A stretch of 20,402 bases of DNA from JBFGCT01 sp041581055 (GCA_041581055.1 JBFGCT010000061.1:1-20402); one strand, 5' to 3'; counted from the first letter of the stretch, positions 8,592 through 16,280 are shown. A program made the numbers and translations. The notes: generated by a model from the sequence alone, not told the origin.

Positions 8592-11176
8592 TGGATCACC
8601 TCGATCCGCACGTCGGTGACCGGCGCCGACGCGTCGATGACGTCCTCGATCCGGCCGCCGCCCTGGTTGAACGGGGCCCAGACGACGCCGCGCTGGATCG
8701 AGGCGTCGGCGACGGCGGCGAGCACGGCGGTCGCCTTGGCGCCGACGATCTTGACGTCGTCGCCGTCGGCGACGCCGAGGCTGTCGAGGTCGAGCGGGTG
8801 CAGGTGGGCGGCGGGGCCCGGGGCGAGGTTGGCGAGCGAGCGCGACATCGCCGTCCCGACCGCGCGGTCGTACAGCTTGCGACTCACCATCAGTCGATAG
8901 TCATAGCTGTTCCGCCCGGCGATTGAAGAAGCTGGCGCCTCGAGTTCGGTCGCGACGACGCCGGCGAGCACGCCGTCGCGCTCGGCGTCGAGCGCCTCGC
9001 GGGTCACACCCGCGTACCCGACGACCTGCCCCGCGATCGCGTCGGTGATGTCGTCGACGCCCGCGACGCGGCCGAGCGGGTGGCCCGGCCCGAACAGGTT
9101 GTCACCGAGCATCTGGCCGAGCTCGATGGCGATCATCCAGTCCGGTCGCACCGTTCCGGTCGGCGTGACCTTCTGCGCCAGCCGGGTCACCCGTCCCTCG
9201 ATGTTCGTCGTGGTGCCCGCCTTCTCTCCGTAGGCCGCGGCGGCGAGCACGACGTCGGCGAGCTTGGTCGACTCGGTCGTGATCGTGTCGATCGAGATGA
9301 TCCGCCGTGCGCCGGCGAGCGCCCGCCGGGCCAGGTCGGCGTCGGGGCAGTCGTTCAGCGGGTCGGCGCCGACCAGCACGATCAGGTCGATCCCGCCGTC
9401 GGCCGCCGCGTTCAACGCCGCCAGCCCGTCGTGGTCGGCCGCCGCCGGGGCCATCCCGAGCGACAGCGCGCCGACGACGTTGCCCCGGCGCAGCGCCGGC
9501 AGCACCTTGGCCCCGGGCACCGCGGCACGCAGCGCGCCGAGCGCGCTCATCGTCGCGTGGGTCGACTCGGCGAGGTTGGCCCGACCGACGACGACCACGA
9601 CGTCGCCGCCGGCCAGCTGCGCTCCGATCTCCTCGTCGGCCAACGCGTCGCCGACCGCCGCCGTCTGGGTTCCCGGCTGGTGCCGGACGCTCTTCCAGGC
9701 GTACCGGGTCAGCCCGGTCTCGACCGCCGAGAACTCGACGATCCGGCTGCGCCGCTTCTCCGCCGCGTCCCGCAGCCGGAGGTACAGGACGGGCAGCTCC
9801 TCTTTCAGATCCGGTCCGAGCAGCACGATCGTCGACGCGTTGGCGGCTTCGTCGATCGTCGCCCGGTCCAGGCCGAGGACCGTCGCCGGCAGCCCGTCAC
9901 CGAGTTGGGCGTCGCGGAACGGCGTCCCGATCGCGTCCGCCAGCTGGGCCCAGGCGAACGCGTCCTCGTTGGTGCCGCGCGCCCCGCCGAGGATCGCGAT
10001 GCGCTCCGGACCCCCGTCGGCGAGCGTGTCCCGGATCAACGTCGCGGCGCCCTTCAACGCCGCGTTCCACGAGGTCTCGATCAGCCCGGCGTCGGTCCTG
10101 ACCATCGGCTCGGCGATTCGGTGCTCGCTGTTGACCGACTCGAAGTTGAAACGGCCGCGGTCGCAGAGCCAGCCCCAGTTGACCGGGTCGGAGTCGACGC
10201 CCTGATAGCGGAGCAGCTCGTCGCGGCTCGACTGGATCACCGTCCGGCACCCGACCGAGCACGTCGTGCACGTCGACTCGCGTTGTTCGAGATCCCACGG
10301 CCGGGCCTTGAACCGGTACGGCGTCGCGGTGAGCGCCCCGACCGGGCAGATCTGCACGGTGTTGCCGGAGAAGTACGAGGCGAACGGCTCGTCGGGGAAC
10401 GTCATCACCTGGGTGTCGTTGCCGCGACTGGTGAATTGGATCAGCTTGTCGCCGGCGACCTCGTCGGCGAACCGCGTGCAGCGGTCGCACAGGATGCAGC
10501 GCTCGCGATCGAGGAGGACGAGATCGCTGATCGGGATCGGCTTCTCGTAGTGCCGCTTCTCCTCCACGTACCGGCTCTCTCCAGGACCGTGGCTGAACGC
10601 CTGGTCCTGGAGCGGGCACTCCCCGCCCTTGTCGCACACCGGGCAGTCGAGCGGGTGGTTGGCGAGCAGCAGCTCGAGCACGCCCTCCTGCGAGCGCTTG
10701 ACCGTGTCGGTCTTGGTGCTGACGATCTGGCCGTCGCTGACCGGCGTCATGCACGACACGACCAACATCGGCCCGCGCGGTCCCTCGACCTCGACCAGGC
10801 ACTGGCGGCACATCCCGACCGACGACATGCGCGGGTGCCAGCAGAAGTGCGGGACGTAGGCGTCGTTGTCGAGGCACGCCTCGATCACCAGCTTGCCCGG
10901 TTCGACCTCGTGCTCGCCGCCGTCGATGTGGACGGTGAGGGTGGATGTCGTGACGGTTGTCTCGGCCTCGGAGTCGGTCTCAGCTGCACCCGGCTGGTCG
11001 GCCTCGACGCCAGCCTCGTCGCTGGCGCTTCCCTCGGCGGCCGGGATCACCGCGGCGGCGTCTTCGGCGACCTCGGTTGCCACGTTCTCGTCGGTGCCTT
11101 CGGTCGCCTCCGCCACCGGTTCGGCTGCGGTCGTCTGCTCGTCGGCAACCTGTTCGTTCTTGGTGCTGTCAGACAT
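8588..11176 (-). CDS. nuoG: NADH-quinone oxidoreductase subunit G
   Basis: Largest peripheral-arm subunit of complex I, 862 residues. Order of parts: an acidic Ala/Glu-rich leader (about 1-77) with no conserved fold; a 2Fe-2S ferredoxin domain (Cys112, Cys123, Cys126, Cys142; N1b); the His-Cys3 motif (His174, Cys178, Cys181, Cys187; N5); a 4Fe-4S site (Cys227, Cys230, Cys233, Cys277; N4); then the molybdopterin-oxidoreductase-like domain opening with Cys303-x2-Cys306-x3-Cys310-x27-Cys338. That last motif is the off-path N7 cluster, kept in only some lineages. The C-terminal half resembles formate dehydrogenase-type folds without cofactor duty. The start ATG at 11176 lies eight bases inside nuoF. 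A 66-bp stretch of the leader is nearly identical to the start of nuoC. Confidence 0.97.
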   Translation of the reverse strand: MSDSTKNEQVADEQTTAAEPVAEATEGTDENVATEVAEDAAAVIPAAEGSASDEAGVEADQPGAAETDSEAETTVTTSTLTVHIDGGEHEVEPGKLVIEACLDNDAYVPHFCWHPRMSSVGMCRQCLVEVEGPRGPMLVVSCMTPVSDGQIVSTKTDTVKRSQEGVLELLLANHPLDCPVCDKGGECPLQDQAFSHGPGESRYVEEKRHYEKPIPISDLVLLDRERCILCDRCTRFADEVAGDKLIQFTSRGNDTQVMTFPDEPFASYFSGNTVQICPVGALTATPYRFKARPWDLEQRESTCTTCSVGCRTVIQSSRDELLRYQGVDSDPVNWGWLCDRGRFNFESVNSEHRIAEPMVRTDAGLIETSWNAALKGAATLIRDTLADGGPERIAILGGARGTNEDAFAWAQLADAIGTPFRDAQLGDGLPATVLGLDRATIDEAANASTIVLLGPDLKEELPVLYLRLRDAAEKRRSRIVEFSAVETGLTRYAWKSVRHQPGTQTAAVGDALADEEIGAQLAGGDVVVVVGRANLAESTHATMSALGALRAAVPGAKVLPALRRGNVVGALSLGMAPAAADHDGLAALNAAADGGIDLIVLVGADPLNDCPDADLARRALAGARRIISIDTITTESTKLADVVLAAAAYGEKAGTTTNIEGRVTRLAQKVTPTGTVRPDWMIAIELGQMLGDNLFGPGHPLGRVAGVDDITDAIAGQVVGYAGVTREALDAERDGVLAGVVATELEAPASSIAGRNSYDYRLMVSRKLYDRAVGTAMSRSLANLAPGPAAHLHPLDLDSLGVADGDDVKIVGAKATAVLAAVADASIQRGVVWAPFNQGGGRIEDVIDASAPVTDVRIEVIQ
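10964..11029 (-). repeat. 66-bp dispersed repeat, copy in nuoG
   Basis: Aligned without gaps to 15131-15196 in nuoC, 59 of 66 bases agree by hand count. The core 10986-11029 matches 42 of 44 bases (mismatches at 11010 and 11014). It encodes the part of the NuoG leader that reads SASDEAGVEADQPGAAETDS. Both copies are on the same strand and in the same reading frame. Confidence 0.9.
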
Positions 11177-12560
11177 GGGCGCCGGTCCCGTGGATCGCGT
11201 GGCGGTGGACGCCGTCGATGGGGCGGCCGTGCTCGATGTAGTGGTCGAACTCGTCGCGGAACCGAACGATGGCCGAGGCGATCGGGCTGACCGCAGAGGG
11301 GCCGAGCGGGCAGATCGTCGTCTGCCGGGGCGGCCAGGCCAACCCGGGGCTGATCGACTCGCACACCGCGAGCAGCGTGCCGAGGTCGTCGGGGCGGCCG
11401 TGGCCGTCGATGATCCGCTTGAGGATCCGCTCGAGCCATGTCGTGCCCTCCCGGCACGGGGTGCACTTGCCGCACGACTCGCGGGCGAAGAAGCGCACGA
11501 TCCGCCAACAGGCGGCGACCATGTCGGTGGTGTCGTCCATGATCACGATCGCGCCGGAGCCGAGCATCGACCCGGCCTGGTCGACGGTCGCCTTGTCGAG
11601 CGGCAGGTCGAGGTGCTCTTCGAAGAACCAGATCGCCGACGCGCCGCCGGGGACGAACGCCTTGACCCGCCGGCCGTCGCGCACGCCGCCGCAGTACTCG
11701 GGCGCCTCGACGAGCATCCGGAACGTGGTCGTGCCGTTCGGCACCTCGAACACCCCGGGGTTGTTGACGTGGCCGGACACGGCGAACATCCGCATGCCGG
11801 TCGAGGTCGGAGACGCGAGATCGTGGAACGCCTGTCCCGACTCGTTGATGATCCACGGCAGGTTGGCCAGCGACTCGACGTTGTTGACGATCGTCGGCTG
11901 CATGTACAGGCCCTTGGCGGCGGGGAAGAACGGCGGCTTCAGCCGCGGCATGCCGCGCTCACCTTCGAGCGACTCGATCAGCGCCGTCTCCTCGCCGACG
12001 ATGTACGCCCCGGCGCCCCAGGACAGCTGGATGTCGGTGGAGAAGTCCGTCCCGAGGATGTTCGCGCCGACCAGGTTGTGCGCGTACGCGTCGTTCAGCG
12101 CGGTGGCGATGCGCTCCTGCGCCAGCGGCATCTCGCCGCGCACGTAGAGGAAGGCCTGCGCCGCCCCGACCGCGTAGCACGCCAGCAGCACGCCCTCGAT
12201 CAGCTGATGCGGGTCGAGCTCCATCAGCATCCGGTCCTTGTACGTGCCGGGTTCGGACTCGTCGCCGTTGACGACGATGTAGCGGGGGTAGACGTCCGGG
12301 GGCAGGAAGCCCCACTTCACGCCGGCCGGGAATCCGGCGCCGCCGCGGCCCTGCATCTCCGAGGTCCGCACCTCGTCGTGCACCTGCTGCGCCGACATCG
12401 ACGTCAGCGCCTTGCGCAACGCGGCGTACCCGCCGGTGCGGACGAAGCCGTCGTAGGTGTGGCCATCCTCGACGTCGAACCGCCCGGTGACCAGCTTCGG
12501 CCCCGTCGGGACGAGCCCGGCGACGTGGAACGACGGGGTGTCGGCGGTCGTCTCGCTCAT
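11169..12560 (-). CDS. nuoF: NADH-quinone oxidoreductase subunit F (NADH/FMN site)
   Basis: Entry subunit of complex I: it binds NADH and FMN and holds cluster N3. It has 463 residues from the ATG at 12560, which overlaps the nuoE stop as ATGA; the frame is open upstream but that part is in the shadow of nuoE. Nucleotide and flavin motifs are in place: GRGGAGFPAGVKW (71-83), NGDESEPGTYKDR (98-110), GAGAYIVGEETALIESLEG (182-200). The 4Fe-4S ligands are Cys363, Cys366 and Cys369 in ESCGKCTPCREGT and Cys417 in TTICPLGPSA. The gene ends eight bases after the nuoG start. It works with NuoE and NuoG as the NADH dehydrogenase module. Confidence 0.97.
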   Translation of the reverse strand: MSETTADTPSFHVAGLVPTGPKLVTGRFDVEDGHTYDGFVRTGGYAALRKALTSMSAQQVHDEVRTSEMQGRGGAGFPAGVKWGFLPPDVYPRYIVVNGDESEPGTYKDRMLMELDPHQLIEGVLLACYAVGAAQAFLYVRGEMPLAQERIATALNDAYAHNLVGANILGTDFSTDIQLSWGAGAYIVGEETALIESLEGERGMPRLKPPFFPAAKGLYMQPTIVNNVESLANLPWIINESGQAFHDLASPTSTGMRMFAVSGHVNNPGVFEVPNGTTTFRMLVEAPEYCGGVRDGRRVKAFVPGGASAIWFFEEHLDLPLDKATVDQAGSMLGSGAIVIMDDTTDMVAACWRIVRFFARESCGKCTPCREGTTWLERILKRIIDGHGRPDDLGTLLAVCESISPGLAWPPRQTTICPLGPSAVSPIASAIVRFRDEFDHYIEHGRPIDGVHRHAIHGTGAHV

Positions 12561-13144
12561 CGTGCGTCCACCGCCTCCTGCGCCGCCTTGCCGGTGCCCG
12601 CCCAGTTGTCGGGCGTGCGCTGGCGGACGCGGGCGAGCGTCCCGTGCGGCGGGATCTCCTCGATCAGCCGGCCCTCGCGCAGGTCGTCGACGAGCCGGTC
12701 GAAGTCGTCGTCGGACACCTTGTAGCGGTATCGATAGTTCACCTGCAGGGCGGGCGCCTCGGTGCACGCCGCGATGCACTCGACGTCCTCGATCGTGAAC
12801 ATGCCGTCGGCGGTCGTCGATCCGCTCCTGACCCCGAGTGTCTCCTCGGCGTGCTCGAGCAGCTCCCACGCGCCGAGCAGCTGGCAGGAGATGTTCGTGC
12901 ACACGTTGATGCAGTAGCGGCCGACCGGCTCGAACTTGAACATCTCGTAGAAGGTCGCGGTGCCGTACACCTCGGCCGGCGTGACGCCGAGCAGATCGGC
13001 GATGTGGGCCATCGCGTCGGTGGCGAGGTAGCCGTCCTGCTCTTGGGCGAGGTGGAGGATCGGGATCAGCGCCGACTTCGGACGCGGGTACCGGCCGATG
13101 ATGTCCCGGGCCACGATCACGTTGTGATCCGACAACCGACTCAT
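12557..13144 (-). CDS. nuoE: NADH-quinone oxidoreductase subunit E
   Basis: Thioredoxin-like 2Fe-2S subunit (cluster N1a) that pairs with NuoF. I take the ATG at 13144, giving 195 residues beginning MSRLSDHNVI; this fits the family length (about 160-240). Earlier in-frame starts up to 13252 would add a basic leader made from the non-coding gap. A G-rich stretch (CCCCCC on the plus strand, about 13154-13159) lies 9-15 bases upstream and may act as a ribosome-binding site. Cluster ligands are Cys82 and Cys87 in VCTNISC, and Cys123 and Cys127 in VECIAAC. The helical N-terminal part and the signature GVTPAEVYGTATFYEMF are normal. It is the first gene after the only real gap in the nuo operon. Confidence 0.95.
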   Translation of the reverse strand: MSRLSDHNVIVARDIIGRYPRPKSALIPILHLAQEQDGYLATDAMAHIADLLGVTPAEVYGTATFYEMFKFEPVGRYCINVCTNISCQLLGAWELLEHAEETLGVRSGSTTADGMFTIEDVECIAACTEAPALQVNYRYRYKVSDDDFDRLVDDLREGRLIEEIPPHGTLARVRQRTPDNWAGTGKAAQEAVDAR

Positions 13145-13213
13145 GAACCCGCACCCCCCGTCAATGCGGACGCCGACGGCGCGCGCGTGGGCGTCGCGCA
13201 CGTGAGCGCTCCA

Positions 13214-13232
13214 GGACCGGCTCGGCCGGTCC
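13214..13232 (-). promoter_or_regulatory. GC-rich hairpin in the nuoD-nuoE spacer
   Basis: GGACCGGC (13214-13221) and GCCGGTCC (13225-13232) form a perfect eight-base stem with a three-base loop. It is symmetrical, so it folds in either transcript. There is no U-tract after it on the minus strand. It could stabilise or help cut the mRNA between the nuoA-D and nuoE-N parts, or attenuate read-through; the sequence alone does not decide. Confidence 0.4.
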
Positions 13233-13278
13233 GGTCCCCAGGCACGGACCACCGACTGCGCAACATTCGGACCGAACG

Positions 13279-13338
13279 GAGCGAGGCGCAGCCGAGCGAG
13301 TGAGGCCGGAGCGAGGCGCAGCCGAGCGAGTGAGGCCG
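13279..13338. repeat. Perfect tandem repeat, 2 x 30 bp
   Basis: Two identical 30-base units at 13279-13308 and 13309-13338, each opening GAGCGAGGCGCAGCCGAGCG on the plus strand and closing AGTGAGGCCG. The sub-motif GAGCGAG occurs twice in each unit. The array ends five bases before the nuoD stop codon. It resembles the GAGCGAG-rich dispersed repeats found between genes in some high-GC actinobacteria (general recollection, not checked). Confidence 0.9.
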
Positions 13339-13343
13339 AGCGT

Positions 13344-14696
13344 TCACCGATCCACGTCTCCGAGTACGGGATCGATGGAGGAGATCACGGCGACGGCGTC
13401 GGCGACGAGGCCGCCGCGCATCATGTGCGGCAGGCACTGGATGTTGACGAACGACGGCGCCCGGATGTGTATCCGGTACGGCGTCGGCGAGCCGTCCGAG
13501 ACGATGTAGCAGCCGAGCTCGCCGCGCGGGCTCTCGACGGCCACGTAGGTCTCGCCCTCGGGCACCTTGAAGCCCTCGGTGAAGATCTTGAAATGGTGAA
13601 TCAGCGCCTCCATCGACTCGTCGATCCGGGCCCGCGGCGGCGGGGTGACCTTCTTGTCCTGGATGCGGTAGTCGCCGGGCGGGATGCGATCGACGATCTG
13701 TCGAACCAGCCGCATCGACTCGCGGATCTCGGCGAGCCGGATCGCGTAACGGTCGAACGCGTCGCCGTACGAGCCGACGACGACGTCGAAGTCGAGCTCG
13801 GCGTAGTGCAGGTAGGGCATGTCACTGCGCAGATCCCACTCGACGCCGGTCGACCGCAGGATCGGCCCCGTCGCGCCCAGCGCCACCGCCTCGGCCGGGG
13901 TGATCACGCCCACGCCCTGGAGCCGCTCGCGCCAGAGGGGCTGCCCGGTCATCAGCGTGTCGTACTCGTCGAGTCGGTCGGGGAGCAGGTCGAGGATGCG
14001 CAGCACGCCGTCGCGCCAGCCGGCCGGCAAGTCGGCGGCCAGGCCGCCGGGGCGGATGAAGTTGTGGTTCATCCGCAGGCCGGTGACCTCCTGGAAGAAG
14101 CGCAGCACCTCCTCGCGCTCGCGCCAGCCGTAGATCATCATCGAGACCGCGCCGAGGTCCATGCCGTTGGTCGCCATGAACAGCAGGTGGCTGCTCATCC
14201 GGTTGAGCTCGGCGAGCAGCATCCGGATCCAGGTCGCCCGCTCGGGGATGTCGCCGTCGATGCCGAGCAGCTGCTCGGTCGCCATCGAGAACACGAGCTC
14301 GTTGTGGAACGGCGAGAGGTAGTCCATGCGGGTGACGTTCGTGCCGCCCTGCATGTAGGTCAGCTGCTCGCCGGTCTTCTCCATGCCGGTGTGGAGGTAG
14401 CCGATGATCGGCTTGCAGCGCAGGACCGTCTCGCCCTGCAGCTCGAGCATCAGGCGCAGCACGCCGTGCGTCGACGGGTGCTGGGGGCCCATGTTGATGA
14501 TCATCGTCTGATCGTCGTCGGGGTCGTCGGGGAGGTCGCCGAGTTCGGCGGCCTCGGCCTCGGACATCCGCAGCACCGAGCCGACCTCGCGCAGCAGCTC
14601 GGCGGCCGTGGTCTCGCTGCGCGGCTTGAGCTGCTGGCCGCCTTCGTCGGTGCCGGGGACGAACTCGGTGTACGGGCGCTCCTCAGTGGTGCTCAT
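13344..14696 (-). CDS. nuoD: NADH-quinone oxidoreductase subunit D
   Basis: 49-kDa, hydrogenase-like subunit that forms the quinone headgroup site with NuoB. From the ATG at 14696 (TGATG overlap with the nuoC stop) it is 450 residues. The core begins at about residue 63 with QTMIINMGPQHPSTHGVLRL; His77 and Tyr126 (RMDYLSPFHNELVF) match the quinone-binding pair known in this family. RPGGLAADLP and SPRGELGCYIVSDGSPTPYR are typical, and the protein ends in the conserved DPVLGDVDR. The first 62 residues are an acidic, helical extension (TTAAELLREVGSVLRMSEAE) absent from many homologues. It is the last gene before the 199-bp gap; the tandem repeat starts right after its stop codon. Confidence 0.97.
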   Translation of the reverse strand: MSTTEERPYTEFVPGTDEGGQQLKPRSETTAAELLREVGSVLRMSEAEAAELGDLPDDPDDDQTMIINMGPQHPSTHGVLRLMLELQGETVLRCKPIIGYLHTGMEKTGEQLTYMQGGTNVTRMDYLSPFHNELVFSMATEQLLGIDGDIPERATWIRMLLAELNRMSSHLLFMATNGMDLGAVSMMIYGWREREEVLRFFQEVTGLRMNHNFIRPGGLAADLPAGWRDGVLRILDLLPDRLDEYDTLMTGQPLWRERLQGVGVITPAEAVALGATGPILRSTGVEWDLRSDMPYLHYAELDFDVVVGSYGDAFDRYAIRLAEIRESMRLVRQIVDRIPPGDYRIQDKKVTPPPRARIDESMEALIHHFKIFTEGFKVPEGETYVAVESPRGELGCYIVSDGSPTPYRIHIRAPSFVNIQCLPHMMRGGLVADAVAVISSIDPVLGDVDR

Positions 14697-15202
14697 CAGG
14701 CGTGCGCCTCCTTGAACTGCACCGGGATCCGACCGACGTCGTAGTCCTTGCGCAGCGGGTGACCCTCCCAGTCCTCGGGCATCAGAATGCGGGTCAGGTC
14801 GGGATGGCCGTCGAAGGAGATGCCGAACATGTCGAACACCTCGCGCTCCAAGGCCTCGGCGCCGGGGTGCGTGTCGAACAGCGAGGCCACCACCGGATCG
14901 GACTCGGGCACCTGGACGCGGATGCGGACCCGTCGCCGAGCGGTCATGTCCAGCAGGCCGACCACGACCTCGAACCGTTCGCCGGCCACGCCCGCCGGGA
15001 GCGGGCGATCCAGGTGCTGGAGGTAGTCGACGGCGGTCAGGTCGACGCACATCGTGTACCCGTCGTCGGCCAACTCCTTCACCCGGTCGAGGTACTCCGC
15101 ACGCGTCGCGTGCTCCGCAACGTCTGTCGAGGCCTCGGAGCTCGTCGCAGCAGCACCCGGCTGGTCGGCCTCGACGGCAGGCTCGTCGCTGGCGCTGGTC
15201 AC
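14696..15202 (-). CDS. nuoC: NADH-quinone oxidoreductase subunit C
   Basis: 30-kDa subunit of the peripheral arm, packed against NuoD. The start is GTG 15202-15200, overlapping the nuoB stop as GTGA, giving 168 residues. The first 30 or so residues are a linker, SASDEPAVEADQPGAAATSS and following, nearly identical to part of the NuoG leader. The conserved domain then starts directly at about residue 34 (RAEYLDRVKELADDGYTMC) and carries DLTAVDYL, VPESDPVVASLFDTHPGAEA, and the hallmark EREVFDMFGISFDGHPDLTR and GHPLRKDY. Compared with longer NuoC proteins, the first strand-helix unit of the domain seems reduced or replaced by the linker. Other parts are intact and it is very likely functional. 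Confidence 0.95.
   Translation of the reverse strand: MTSASDEPAVEADQPGAAATSSEASTDVAEHATRAEYLDRVKELADDGYTMCVDLTAVDYLQHLDRPLPAGVAGERFEVVVGLLDMTARRRVRIRVQVPESDPVVASLFDTHPGAEALEREVFDMFGISFDGHPDLTRILMPEDWEGHPLRKDYDVGRIPVQFKEAHA
15131..15196 (-). repeat. 66-bp dispersed repeat, copy in nuoC
   Basis: Partner of 10964-11029 in nuoG: 59 of 66 bases identical, with a 44-base core at 15153-15196 carrying two mismatches (15177 and 15181). It covers codons 3-24 of nuoC and encodes SASDEPAVEADQPGAAATSS. Similarity stops abruptly two codons after the nuoC start, at the nuoB stop/nuoC start overlap. Confidence 0.9.
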
Positions 15203-15783
15203 GGCTTGACGCCCAGGAGGACGGGGGTGTCGCGGGCCTCGATCAGTTCGACGTGCACGTCGGCGCCGGCGCCGGACTGCTCGCGGCGGCGGAGGATCTC
15301 GTCGTTCTCGATCAGCCCGTGCAACGTCTCGATCGCGTGGATCAGCGTCTCGGGCGTCGGCGGGCAACCGGGCGCGTAGACGTCGACGGGGACGACCTGG
15401 TCGACACCCTGGACGATCGCGTAGTTGTTGAACATCCCGCCCGACGAGGCGCAGACGCCCATCGAGATGACCCACTTCGGCTCCATCATCTGGTCGTACA
15501 CCTGGCGCAGGACGGGGGCCATCTTCTGGCTCACGCGGCCGGCGACGATCATGATGTCGGCCTGCCGCGGTGAGGCCCGGAAGATCTCCATCCCGAAGCG
15601 GGCGATGTCGTAGTGCGCGGCGCCCGTCGCCATCATCTCGATCGCGCAGCACGCGAGGCCAAACGACGCCGGCCACGACGACCTCGACCGCGACCAGTTG
15701 ACGAGATCCTCGAGACGTCCGGTGATGACGTTGTGCGAGAGCCCTCCGAGCCCGTCGTCCAGCACGTCGTTGACGATGCCCAT
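15199..15783 (-). CDS. nuoB: NADH-quinone oxidoreductase subunit B (cluster N2)
   Basis: Carries the terminal iron-sulphur cluster N2, which reduces the quinone. 194 residues from the ATG at 15783. The ligands are the adjacent Cys45-Cys46 in FGLACCAIEMM, Cys111 in SMGVCASSGGMFNNY and Cys140 in VYAPGCPPTPE. FGMEIFRASPRQADIMIVAG (63-82) is the other family signature. A short G-rich stretch (AGGGCG) just upstream of the ATG is a plausible ribosome-binding site; six bases separate it from the nuoA stop. The C-terminal 30 residues after the conserved domain are hydrophilic and variable. No unusual feature. Confidence 0.97.
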   Translation of the reverse strand: MGIVNDVLDDGLGGLSHNVITGRLEDLVNWSRSRSSWPASFGLACCAIEMMATGAAHYDIARFGMEIFRASPRQADIMIVAGRVSQKMAPVLRQVYDQMMEPKWVISMGVCASSGGMFNNYAIVQGVDQVVPVDVYAPGCPPTPETLIHAIETLHGLIENDEILRRREQSGAGADVHVELIEARDTPVLLGVKP

Positions 15784-15789
15784 GACGCC

Positions 15790-16278
15790 CTACGCGACCG
15801 CGTCGCCGGAACGATCGCCGTCGAGCTGGCGGCCTTCATGGCCGACCCGGCGCACGGTCGACTCGAGGGTGCGGCGCGGTGACACGGCCTCGGCGTCGGC
15901 GGCCAGGCTCCGGTACTGCTGGAGCGGACCCCAGTCGAGCCCGCCGCGGGCGACCTCGTACACGAACGTCAGGAAGAAGATCACCGAGAACACGAAGATC
16001 GCCCAGAACCCGTACGCCCCGAGCTCCGCCCGTGACACCGCGTACGGGTACACGAAGATGATCTCGATGTCGAACATGATGAAGAGCATGGCCACGATGT
16101 AGAAGCCGACCGGGAATCGCTCGGGGGGCTCGCGGCTCGGGACGATCCCACACTCGTACGGCGCCTCCTTGGCCGACGACGGGCGGCGCGGCGCGAGCAG
16201 CCGCGACGCGCCGAAGCTGAGCGCGCCGAACACGACGGCGAGGAACATCAGCAGCGCGATCGGGAGGTACTGCGCCAC
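15790..16278 (-). CDS. nuoA: NADH-quinone oxidoreductase subunit A
   Basis: Three-helix membrane subunit near the quinone chamber. It has 162 residues from GTG 16278-16276, which is supported by a good ribosome-binding site. The loop between helices 1 and 2 contains YECGIVPSREPPERFPVGFY with the conserved Cys43, and helix 2 begins MLFIMFDIEIIFVYP with Asp70 and Glu72. The C-terminal tail of about 45 residues after helix 3 (from about 117) is longer than in the roughly 120-residue homologues; it is hydrophilic and charged. The gene starts two bases after the stop of the unassigned membrane protein gene, so it is probably co-transcribed with the bc-type module. Confidence 0.96.
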   Translation of the reverse strand: MAQYLPIALLMFLAVVFGALSFGASRLLAPRRPSSAKEAPYECGIVPSREPPERFPVGFYIVAMLFIMFDIEIIFVYPYAVSRAELGAYGFWAIFVFSVIFFLTFVYEVARGGLDWGPLQQYRSLAADAEAVSPRRTLESTVRRVGHEGRQLDGDRSGDAVA

Positions 16279-16280
16279 GG

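Larger units (their letters stand above)
13145..13343. other. 199-bp non-coding gap between nuoD and nuoE
   Basis: This is the only gap longer than 40 bases inside the minus-strand block. It contains, from right to left, the 2 x 30-bp tandem repeat, an 11-bp palindrome TTCGGACCGAA (13266-13276), a GC-rich hairpin (13214-13232), an imperfect long-range dyad (GACGCC 13169-13174 with GGCGTC 13190-13195), and a possible G-rich ribosome-binding stretch just ahead of nuoE. I see no convincing -35/-10 pair for nuoE on the minus strand and no protein with family features. Confidence 0.7.

Noticed and set aside
13145..13252. NuoE start 36 codons upstream (13252)
   Set aside because: The added residues come from the non-coding gap and are not like any NuoE N-terminus; the ATG at 13144 leads directly into the conserved fold.
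13266..13276. Palindrome TTCGGACCGAA as an operator
   Set aside because: It is only 11 bases with a one-base centre, is not repeated elsewhere in the gap, and no matching regulator is known from the window.
13279..13338. CRISPR array
   Set aside because: The two units are directly adjacent with no spacer, and no cas gene is present.
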